Assembly (NCBI GenBank): GCA_002633005.1 | Contig: NMRA01000005.1 | Location: forward strand, 1,913,048-1,977,047 | Origin: Phoronis australis | Lineage: Eukaryota; Phoronida; Phoronidae | Direction: 5' to 3' | Length of the DNA stretch: 64,000 nucleotides | Shown: piece by piece, positions 48,711 through 58,628 of the stretch | Layout of the letters: each line of letters opens with the position of its first letter | Numbering within the stretch: the first letter of the stretch is position 1 | Notes under the pieces: generated by a model | Database searches by the model: none | Told to the model about the DNA's origin: nothing | Seen by the model: only the letters and a program-made list of their open reading frames with translations | Made by a program: the position numbers and the translations under genes

Positions 48711-49153
48711 CCTATGTCCGGTTGCATTAAACAATCCTAAATAGGGACTCAATTGCGTTCCGTAAATCGCTTGCGTATGTGTTTCGTTATTTACTCACAG
48801 ATGAAATATTTCTCTATAATCATATTTTTATTGGGAGTTCCTATTTGTCTAATAACATCTTCCAATAATGTAACTAAAAACTGAGCACTTAATTCAGTCA
48901 AAATAACAAGCGACTTAGTCATTAAATCATAGGGGCGTATCATAAAAAGATCCCTATTCATTTTCAATAATATTGAGAATTCCGCGAAGAGCTCACTCTC
49001 GATTGGTATCAAAGTCAACAATTGACAAAGTAATGAGACCCAGACAGCATACGAAAGGGCAATCAGTGTTTTCACAAGCATACAATACGCAATAGATTTG
49101 AAAAACTCAGTTGAGTCCCTATTTGGTACTGTTTCATGCATCCGGGCACAATA
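48711..49153. mobile_element. Foldback element with ~45-base inverted arms
   Basis: Left arm: TGTCCGGTTGCATTAAACA then AATAGGGACTCAATTG. Right arm in reverse: TGCCCGGATGCATGAAACAG then AATAGGGACTCAACTG. The interior has no recognisable coding region. A third end of the same family begins at 63911. Confidence 0.6.
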
Positions 49154-49956
49154 CCTCTAGCCACTGTCACTTTGTTGCGAACTGTAGTGCATTCTGTAGA
49201 CGCGAGCAGCTCGCGAAAACATAAAACTTCATAAAATATCGTCTTTCATACCACATTCTCTGCCTGAAATAAGCAATACAACCGTGAAATAACCCATTTA
49301 GTTATTCAACGGCGTTTAATAACATTTTGGCGGGAAACCGAGGCTGGTTTCGAACCCGCTCCGCAAGAGTTTCTGGTGGTCGACTTCACCACTGCAGCAC
49401 TCAGCAGCTGACGTCATCGAACGTGAAAACAGAGTACTTAAATGAGGACGCGCAACAGTCCCATGTTCAACAAAGGTCACTGTATCGACATTTATACGCT
49501 ATGAAAAATAAGACGCACAATTTCAATGAAAGCAACGTCTTTAATTCAGTAAGATTTATCTCTCATTTTTTCTCACTTGTAAACCATCGACCTCCAGTTT
49601 GAATGTTGGTAACGTGTAGTCGGGATCCTTTGACTTGGGCCTAAAACTGAGTAACCAGTCGTAACACACTTTAGCAGACGATATTTTCACGATCGAATCT
49701 TAGCTTGATGAAATGTGTAGTAAGCTACACTAGTTGCTTAAAAATTGTTTTATAGATTCACTTGATTTCTATGTTGTTAAAGGAGAATGCCACCGTATTT
49801 AATTAGTCTTTTTTACCGTCTTAATCGGTCCATATCCACATCACCTCTTATACGGTCGACCTCACCTTGCCGCGACCTCACCTTGCCGAGAGGTGTCGCG
49901 TTAACCTGTGAGGAAGGTGATAAACGACGCAGCGACGTCAGTGGTTCGTCTGCAGA

Positions 49957-50274
49957 GTGAATGCCGCTATATTGCGTTGCATCGTCCCCGCTTGTCCGGA
50001 CTATGAAGCTGCGAAGAAAGCGGGTATATCGTTTTTTCGACTTCCTCGAGAGCCCGAAATGCTTAGGAAGTGGCTCGCGGTAGTGAAGAATGAAAGGTAC
50101 GCTGTTAATAGCAAGTATGAGGCCGTGAAACATCTCCGTGTGTGTGGCCGGCATTTCGTCGACAGTGATTTCTCTGACGAATTCCGGCTTACCAAAGAAC
50201 TATTCATACGTTCCGTTGCATGTTCACGGCGCCTCTGTAGTATTTCTGGATCAGTGTATTCCGGTTCGAACTGA
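49957..50274 (+). CDS. THAP zinc-finger domain fragment within the TTAA element
   Basis: The frame shows the C2CH pattern of THAP: RCIVPAC (C-x4-C), 49 residues, then CGRH (C-x2-H). FFRLP and the conserved Trp (KWLAVV) lie between. THAP domains bind DNA in transposases and derived regulators. There is no ATG at the start; it opens at an AG-bounded GTG after CGTCTGCAG, so it is either a spliced exon or decayed. It stops about 25 residues after the finger, so only a DNA-binding module remains. The last third overlaps an antisense open stretch. Confidence 0.7.
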   Translation: MNAAILRCIVPACPDYEAAKKAGISFFRLPREPEMLRKWLAVVKNERYAVNSKYEAVKHLRVCGRHFVDSDFSDEFRLTKELFIRSVACSRRLCSISGSVYSGSN

Positions 50275-50420
50275 TAGCCTGTGAAACCTAACGATCCGAC
50301 CCGTGAAGTCTTCGTCGGATGAGCTCTTGACCAAGTCGGGATTGGCGCCGGTCGAGTTGCCATGTAGACGTTTATTATTCTGTGTTCTGTTTCAAAATGA
50401 ATTATTCTCATCCTCACCAA
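50001..50420 (-). CDS. Antisense open stretch with GYQFEPEYT motif inside the TTAA element
   Basis: About 139 codons open. The segment RVGSLGFTGYQFEPEYT, then DPEILQRRREHATER, is charged and reads as protein. Similar YQFEP-type motifs occur in many repetitive genes of aquatic invertebrates named P2X7-like; that recollection is from memory and unverified. It overlaps the THAP frame, so one of the two may be a by-product. Confidence that it is translated is low. Confidence 0.3.
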   Translation of the reverse strand: MVRMRIIHFETEHRIINVYMATRPAPIPTWSRAHPTKTSRVGSLGFTGYQFEPEYTDPEILQRRREHATERMNSSLVSRNSSEKSLSTKCRPHTRRCFTASYLLLTAYLSFFTTASHFLSISGSRGSRKNDIPAFFAAS

Positions 50421-51399
50421 TGCTTATATAAAACTGAAACAAAGTCGGTCTCATTAGATACAATTTGTTAATATGTCTTTGGAGTAATCGTGAGTGCAAA
50501 TGTTGAGAAGCCAGCAATGAATAAACCACTGCGTTACCGGCTCTTGATGCCGGCAATAAAGGTAATTGACCGGGCACCGAGACCGTGTGAGCGCATGCTA
50601 ATTCCGTGCTTACTGACAGAAAGCTGTTGTGAAACAATTACTCGATTTTATATGCTATGGTTACATGTTAGGGGAATCTTTATTTATAAATACAAATACA
50701 TTATTTAAAACATTGTTACTGTACAACCTTTGCCCTGACGGTCTGTGGAAGGGGAACCTGACACATTATTTCTTTGGCTCACTATTATAGTCTTTTCGTG
50801 ACTGGAGGTTTAGTTTCCAACTCAAGATGGTTTATGTTCGTGCCAGTCCCGGCGGCCGCGACGGGCATGATCGGGTTTCGGCACTGGCCGGGATAACAAG
50901 CGTTTTGTGTGTTTAGACCTAAAAAAATCATAAGTCTAAACAACACAGATCTAGGTTCTCATGTCTGTATTTCACGGAAGAATACTTCGAATTTATCTCC
51001 GAGCAGACCCCAAACTCCTGCTACGGACCTTGGTAAATTGGCTGCCGAACTTTGTAGGCTACTGTGTGTCCAAATAACAATAAATTCGTAACAGCGAAAT
51101 AAAACAACACGTTTTTATAAGAACTCGGTGTATTTTTAAGGGTTTTACATCGAAGTTTGATGATTTATTAGTGTTAAACGATGAATTCAAGCTACAAGCT
51201 GACACCAGTAACCCGTGTTGTGAACTGCTGAACAGACTGCGTGTGAAACCAATGACGTCGTGGGATAATTTCAACACATCCGTCTGCCGTCAGGTGTCAG
51301 GTAACGCAACCGAACGTGCAGTTATCGAGTAAAACTACTCGATCTAAATTGATACAAAATAGGTTGTTTTTTGGGTGGCATTCTCCTTTAAAATTGTCA

Positions 51400-53860
51400 A
51401 TTTTTTGCGTAAAAATTTTATTTTAACAGAAATAACTCGGCGTTTCTTAAAAGGTCACGACTTCCGACCCCGAGCCTCTGACACAGAGAGTAGTTACAAA
51501 GCCGAAGCGAGTCGAAAAAGGCAAGTGGATTCATTGCAATGTTTATCGTTCAGGAGTTAGCCCCGAAGATGATAATCCACGAGGGCTCTAGACTCTAACT
51601 TCGCCATGTAATAATCTATATGTATTACGTGAAGTCAAGTCAATTCCTTTTTTGGAAAATCACGTGCGTTGATACTCGGAAGTGAAATTATGAATGTGTT
51701 GATGACATCAACACGGTATTAAAAGTATCAGTATTGTTGTAAGGCCGCCAATCTGTGTTGGGAGGGCCAGCCTATGACCAATCATGAACCAAAATAATTC
51801 GGAACCGCCTAGTCTTGTCCATGGTACTAGTCTATTAATCACAATTTTATAACTTTCTTCGTCTACGGAACTCCCCGGTGCGAAATTGTGGTAGGGAGTT
51901 ATCACAGGCTCCATGAAACTGTCAGCCTAAAATTCGTTTTAAATGTGCATTTTTGCGATTTTTTCAATCCAACTGTTCAAAGTACTTACACGTGTCCAAA
52001 ACATCAATTTTGACAGAAAAATACGGATTTTGGGTATTGGAGGTGCTGGGAATAACCTTCAACAGGTCGCTCATGGTTTCAAAAGAATTTCCATTCGAGT
52101 ATTTCCACCCACGAGTCTAGTTATGACCTTCTCTGGAAACCAGATTTCGCGGCTTTCAGTTTACAACCAAGATAAACCGTTGATCCGGCACCGCGCTTCC
52201 CATCACATTACAGTGGGAGGGGGGGGGGGGTAGTGTAGACTGTTTTGCTACTAATCTTCGGAATTCTCAATACCCGGCGTGCTTCTTGTGTCAGTAGCTG
52301 TACTGTTACCATAGTGACAGTGGTAATAGTGACGGCACAACTGTTATTTCAACTGTATTAAGCAGCAAATTAAAGGTGCTAAACTTATTCTAGAAACCAA
52401 TGACGTAGCAACGACAATGACCGGGACGCCCTATATTTTGCAAGTTAAACCAGGTCACTGCAACAGCGCGCGCGTCGATTAGACCGTTAAATTTGCAAAA
52501 TAAAAACTCAGGTTGATATTCAAATCGGGCTATAAACCATGGCGATCTTGTGTCCCAAAACAACTCTAGTTTCCAGACATATTTACGCTTCCAAAACAGC
52601 ATTATTGTATCTTGGCATTTGTCAGGAATGAAATAATAATTTGCCCAGGCAAATCCAATATGCCACTGAGTATCTCGAACTTTTAAGCTTGAACTGAAAC
52701 ATTAACACCGTGACCTGAAACCTTTTGAGCCTATTCCATCCCGAGTACAGAGATTCAAACTGGGTAGAGATCCAGATGAGACCAGTTTTATGAAGGTTCG
52801 AGGACCCTAAGTCATCAAAAGCTGGTTCACGACAGGAAGCATGGGATTAACACCACTTTAACTGTAAACTATACACGTATATTCATTGCAGCTCAAAAAA
52901 GAGTAGAGCAGACATGTTACTAAAGATTCCACACTGAGAAATTTGATTTCGTTAAATTTCCATCATATTCTGCAGTTTTTGAAAACTAAACATGCCCTAA
53001 CGAGCGTCCTGTGCACCCATTAGGACGGAGGTTCAGTCATCAAGCTGCCATCTAGTGGGTTAACCAATGGAATCGATGTGTTAAAGATGTATAGTGAATA
53101 TGCAAATTAATTAGTGCTGATTTACAAACATCCCCGGGTCCTCCAGTTACCATTACAATCTTACGAAAGTCTCTATTTGCTAGACTGTTTTTATGTAAAT
53201 TGGTATGGTAATATTTCATCATGGCGGACTAAAACAACAGCGAGGTATGGCTACTTGGCCGATACTCCTCGCGGTGACCACACCGAAAACTGTCGTTATG
53301 TAACTTCATTTTGTCGTCACCTTGGACAATATTCAACATAATGCCAGTTTGCGTCTCTGGTAGTGTACACACTTCTCGTCCACATTTCTTAGGACTACAC
53401 GAGAATCCCTTGGAAACCTCGGCTCTCTAAAGTTTTTAATATTTGTTTCTTTCGTTATCAAATAACGATTGCGTAATATTTTGAATTTTAAAAAGTGTAT
53501 CAGTTGTGATGTTTTCTTAGAAACCGCAATTTATTTACAAGTTGTTTCTTTTTCTCATTATACTTGTACACACAGTTCTCCAGGAAGTCACTAAGTGGCG
53601 CTTGCCACAAATTTAAATATTTACGGTTTTAATGAGACATAGCATCTTTAGCAAGTGCGACTTAGGGGATAATCTTATACATAAAGTTGTGTTTCACGTT
53701 GTCAGTATTTTTGTATTGGTGAGGGAATACATTGTGCAAACTACTTTGTAACAGTAAAACTCAAAGTTAAGACCACTGCTGTTTCGTTTAAATGAGATGT
53801 GAAAAAAACAACGACTCTAACTGAGAAATAGTTAGCTTTCCCTATACAAAACACATGCAC
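51400..53860. other. No gene seen
   Basis: Contains only short open stretches, a G-run at 52207 and mixed sequence. No splice-bounded exon or family motif is recognised. Confidence 0.35.
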
Positions 53861-53864
53861 ACTG

Positions 53865-53985
53865 AGTCAATATTCATTCACTCAGGTCTGTAGCCGGTTG
53901 TCAGTACTATATATAGTGCAAATTATTCAATATTCAGTCAGGTCTGTGGCCGCTTGTTAGTACTATATAATGCACATTTATTTCT
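53865..53985 (+). repeat. ~60-base tandem duplication
   Basis: Two copies of TCAATATTCA..CA(G)GTCTGT(A/G)GCCG then CTTGT.AGTACTATATA..TGCA, with small indels. Confidence 0.8.
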
Positions 53986-55515
53986 GTAGGTTGTGCTAAA
54001 AGTATCCTAAGCGGCGCATGATTTTTATTCAGGCCCGATTTGACGTTTCTTGTTTATTGGGAAGAAAACACGTTTCCAGTGGAAAAATATTTTATGATAC
54101 GGTCTGGTTTCGCTCACTTCACTCGAATAATATTTACGTCGTCTTGTTTCGTGGGAAGAAAGTAACGTTTGATTTATACCACTTCCGGTACTAGTCAGTT
54201 TGAAATTGTTAATTTCTCAGATTCAAAGTGATTTCCGGTCTTACAAAGAACCGACGGTTATTGTTCGGGACCATGCTCGGTGAAGGAAATCAGACACACC
54301 TTGACAAGCTAAGCTATAGCCGCCTCGTTTGAAGCAACAACGAACCGTCAATTCTTTGAAACTTGAAGCCTAGGACCTGTTTCTCCGATCAAGATTGTAC
54401 GGCCAAATGTCGATTTTTTACTTTGGCTTTTAGTCTGCTCCCGAGCAGGCTGCGGTCTTTTGGCTTCTTCGACTGACTTGCGGATGGATTTTCAGACTTT
54501 CAGCCTTAGTCTGGTTTCTTGAAACAAGCTAAGCCTCCAGTAGACTAGTTTTTAGACAAAATACAATAGATAGCGAGACTGTTCGAGAAACAAAACCCAG
54601 AAATCACACATATGCTGGCTAACGAACGATTAGAGACCAATTGGATATCACTAAGTCATTGAAGTTGGTTTTCGAGACGGAAAGTGGATAATTTATATGA
54701 ACAGAGGATGTTGTACTCAAATCAATGTTTTTTATTATTTACATCTCATTCATTTTGGTCTAGTATTTCTTAGAATTACACTTCAGACAAAAAAACAACT
54801 ATTACATTCCGCAAATACGAGACGACATCATATTACTCCGTCGATAGCGCAAATGTAGCGCTATTGATTTGACCTAATTTGATTTAAATGACTCGACTCA
54901 ATGAGATAATGAAGTAATTTGAGAGTGCAATCAATTGAAACAACGGGCAGATTTTTTTGTTTCAACATTACTTTATTTGAACAAAGGGCAACGATAAGGT
55001 ATCACAACTGGGGTATAATGAAAACAGTTTGCTCTGCTTTTACCGTTCCACTCATAACAACTCAGACAACAGGGACGGCGAGCTCTCGTAAACTTTAGAC
55101 TGCCTGTCGATCAATGCTAATCGAAAAAAAATTCCACATCCGTTTAAAAACACACAATGCCTATATACACCTACTTTTAAACCATACTTGTAAAATATCT
55201 GCAAATGGGGTTAGAACTGCCAATTTTTTTCTCAAGTGATTTTCCGCATCCAATGTTTTAATGTGACAGTCAAAATGTGGAGATAGAATGATTAGAATTG
55301 CATATGAAGAGAAAAAATGTGGTCTAAAGAAATTCTGTTTGTGCTTATTTGTCACCCACCCAATCAGGGTGACAAACTTGAAACCACTTCATCTTAAGGT
55401 CATCTTGTCATCCATAATGCACAGTCACAAATACTGCTAACTAGGTCGAAGCCACCTTAGCTTCATTTTAGTGTAAGTTTACCGTAACTTGCATTGAAAA
55501 GTCGTTGTAACTTAA

Positions 55516-55619
55516 AGGATGATGCCACTAAAAACAATGCATTTTGTATCAACTTAGCTCGAATAGTTCCACTCGAAAACAGCAAGTTCAGTTCTTTTAC
55601 CTGACACCTGTGCTATAGT
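55516..55619 (-). mobile_element. Isolated end of the TTAA/THAP transposon family
   Basis: After TTAA at 55512-55515 the sequence AGGATGATGCCACT, ATTTTGTATCAACTTAG, CGA.TAGTT.(C)ACTCGA and TTACCTGACACCTG matches the right end of the 49781-51387 element read in reverse, over about 105 bases. No matching second end is visible, so it is a truncated copy. Confidence 0.7.
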
Positions 55620-56426
55620 TCAGGCCCAAATTGTCACAACGTCTCAAAAGTCCACTAAAAAGGCAGGAAATACCAAAATTCGTCGAATGCACAATTCATT
55701 TCTCTGAACGTAACCCGAGAATCTTCTTAAAAGGTCCACATTCTCAAAAATTGGAGCCCTCCCTTTTTAGGATGGGTGCGCCCATGCAATGGACCAGTTT
55801 TCAGGACAGGAAAAAGATATCAGAATTAAGTCCAGTTATAATTTAAAAAATAAAGAGTGCAAGTGTCCTAATGTCATTTTTCCAGGTGTAATTTATGGGC
55901 ATGAAACATTTCAATGAGGCCTGGAACGCGAAACTCGTAAAAGCACCATTTAAACATCACTTCCCAATTGCATAATCACAGTTGTTTTGTGCAAAATGAG
56001 CTATGTTTTTGTCGTGCCATACCAAATAAGGAGACGTGCTTTACCTTATGGGAGAAAAATCTGCTTAGTGACGAGCAGCTGACGGATCGTTTTTTGTAAA
56101 TTTGAAACTAAATGAAAATCAACATAAATTTAAAGTCTTTACGAACGAACCGCAAAAATGGCTAGTGAACAGTTTCAGTGACAGAGAACCACCTCAAGTA
56201 ATACAATTTAGTCTATTTTTTCACATTCTATGTTATGTAAAACGTAAAAAAGAACGTAAAATTTAAAAGTCTGTCTATACTTAGTGATTTGTCTGCGACG
56301 GAACCTTCGAGCGACCACCTTATCGTTAACTTAAGTCACAGCGTCTGTGCTAGACTCGTGGCTCCCCCATTGGACGACGCCCGTTGCTGCAACTTCAATT
56401 ACGCTTGCCCACACTGATGGACCGCG

Positions 56427-56527
56427 TTTTCTGATGCGCTGCGTCGAGAACTATCTCTTGGCACCCACCAATAGCTGCCATCCAGAAAGGTGAACCACAT
56501 TTATTGAGGCGTAGTCTGGCTTTTTTC
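56427..56527 (-). pseudogene. Ankyrin-repeat-like relic 1
   Basis: The minus strand reads NKCGSPFWMAAIGGCQEIV then LDAAHQK, matching the ankyrin pattern G-x-P-h-x-x-A-A-x-x-G-x-x-x-I-V. It closes 14 residues later and has no splice context. A second, broken copy lies 360 bases away. Confidence 0.4.
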
Positions 56528-56789
56528 GAATTCGAAACCTCTCTTAGAATTTAAGACCCGTCGACACTTAAACAATATTTCAACTGATTTTTCAAAATTC
56601 TTGCTCTTTGACTGATTTTCATTTGTAACACGAAATAAATTTACAGGCGTAAGTTGTGAGAATTATTTCCCTAACTCATTCCTTTCTAAAGTTATTGAGG
56701 CTTTTTCCCAAACGTTTGCGATTTTTTTGCGTTTCTCTGTTTCTATGGAAACGCGTGTCTAGCGGAAAAGTCTGACCATGCAGCACTGG

Positions 56790-56890
56790 TTTTTTTGATG
56801 CGCTGCGTCGAGAACTATCTCCTGATACCCGCCAATATCTGTCATTCCAGAAGGGTGGACCAAATTTATTGAGACGTAGTTTGTCTTCCC
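56790..56890 (-). pseudogene. Ankyrin-repeat-like relic 2, frameshifted
   Basis: DNA matches relic 1 over about 95 bases (GATGCGCTGCGTCGAGAACT and CTTTATTGAG-type blocks). One frame reads NKFGPPFW; after a shift the next reads DIGGYQEIVLDAAHQK. The duplication with a frame break points to a decayed tandem repeat gene or a repeat family carrying one. Confidence 0.4.
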
Positions 56891-56899
56891 GTCTCATAC

Positions 56900-58600
56900 A
56901 ATGACTGGCCGTGTCGAAACATGAAACAACACAACGATAAGCGTTCTAAATCAAAATTAGTTTTTGTGATTCAAGACTGATTTACAGCTGCGTGCTTGAA
57001 GTAAAACGACTTCAAAATGACCATTGGTCAGTCCTAGATGTGGAATTCGTCAACGACACCTCGCAAACTGTAAGTGATATTAACGTTAACATTCACCAAT
57101 CGCGCCTTAATTTCGTACGTTCCACTCATCTTAATTTTATACATTTCACATAAAAACTAAACCAAACATTGAACACGACCAAAGCCACTCAAAGATACAT
57201 TTTTCTGAATTCAATAGTGGTAAGCCATCACTAGTGTGTCAGTCAAAATAAATAAATTTATAAAATCTTAGAACTAAACATGACAGGTCTCAGATATTAT
57301 CAACTCTATTTAAAACTATTGAATGCTGACACTTCAATGTAAAACGGTTGAGGTTTCCAGGTTGACCATGAAGCCAACGAAAAGATTTTTGTAATTAGAA
57401 GAAAATTTTGGATGAGAAGTCGGAAAGACTAATAAGTACTTCATGGGCATGAAAGTTTTGTCTGATTCTAACTAGTCACACAATAAATCCTTTGTAACGC
57501 TGAATTACTTAATATGTTTACAAAAATTACCATTTGTGGTGTAACTTTATCCATGTCAAAACTGCTTAAATATTGCGTTACTATTACAGCCTGTCTGAGA
57601 AGAATATTACATCACTCAAGTGTCCATCCGTTGAATGAATCACATCAAACAAAGGTCACCGATGAAGCTACAGACCTCACCCGACCCTCCAGCGAGGTCA
57701 CTGATAAACCCTAGCACGTCACCTGCGACCGGCACAACATCACGTAGTAAGTTCATGACCTAAAACAAACAGATACAAGCCTCTTAAAAATCTTTCTCGC
57801 TCAGTTAAAAAAAGAAAAAAATGTAGTTGGCCTGATGTCATTTGCAGTGCATCATACGTGCGCAGACCTCATAGTTGGTCCCATTGCACCAAACGCTGAG
57901 CTAAAAGCACGAGAGCCCCATTACGGTTCTTCGTGAAGGAAGTTTTCAAGTCTGCCTGTCTCCTTTATGAAAACGGACAAACTTTTCCATTTTTTGCCAT
58001 GCACTATATGTTGTAGGCATGTCACAGTGCCATCAAGTAGGTTGCTCCTCAGACTATGAAAAGCTCAGGTTGACATTATTGAAATATTTGAGTCCAGACC
58101 ATTCTCTTCCAATTTTGAAAAGCATCCTAGTTTAGAACCCTGTTTCTGTTTTAAGGGTCAGTTTTCGTTTTGAGATAATTGGATCAGTTAACAAAAATAG
58201 CTAAGTACTACAAGTTTATTCCGAGTACACCTGCTGGGAATATGTCCACGTAAATTTTTATATGGAGAAGAGCAAATGGTGCAGGGGTTTACGTAAATTA
58301 TTTTGAACACAAACCCGCGGACATATGAACAAAATGTGTCAGCAGTCTCTTTATACAGTGTCGTCGTTGACGAAACAAATACATTTTTTCTTACATTGTG
58401 TATTGACCTTAATTTGTAAATAGGTTCCACTGATTACTGAAAACATTTTCGGCATATGATATATTAATCGTTTTACGAACGAATCCGAAAAAATTCTGAG
58501 CAGTTTTGAACCTTGTTTTTAAAACCCCTCATCAAACAGTAAGCAATTAATACTTTTAATTCTTTTGGTACATCGACGTTAGGAACGTTTTTTTATTAGC
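56900..58600. other. No gene seen
   Basis: AT-rich; short open stretches only, including 57514-57714, with no splice context. Confidence 0.35.
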
Positions 58601-58628
58601 TTAAAATGATCTAGTTTTGATCTTATGT

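Larger units (their letters stand above)
49781..51387 (+). mobile_element. TTAA-flanked transposon with THAP domain (Kolobok-like)
   Basis: Perfect 14-base inverted ends AGGAGAATGCCACC and GGTGGCATTCTCCT are flanked by TTAA at 49777-49780 and 51388-51391. The element is 1607 bases and contains a THAP-domain frame (49957-50274) and an antisense open stretch. TTAA targets together with THAP domains are features of the Kolobok superfamily; piggyBac also uses TTAA but lacks THAP. No DDE core is visible, so the copy is internally deleted or non-autonomous. The subterminal right end recurs at 55516. Confidence 0.7.

Noticed and set aside
48791-49141. 116-codon minus-strand frame
   Set aside because: It falls inside the foldback element and has no recognisable content.
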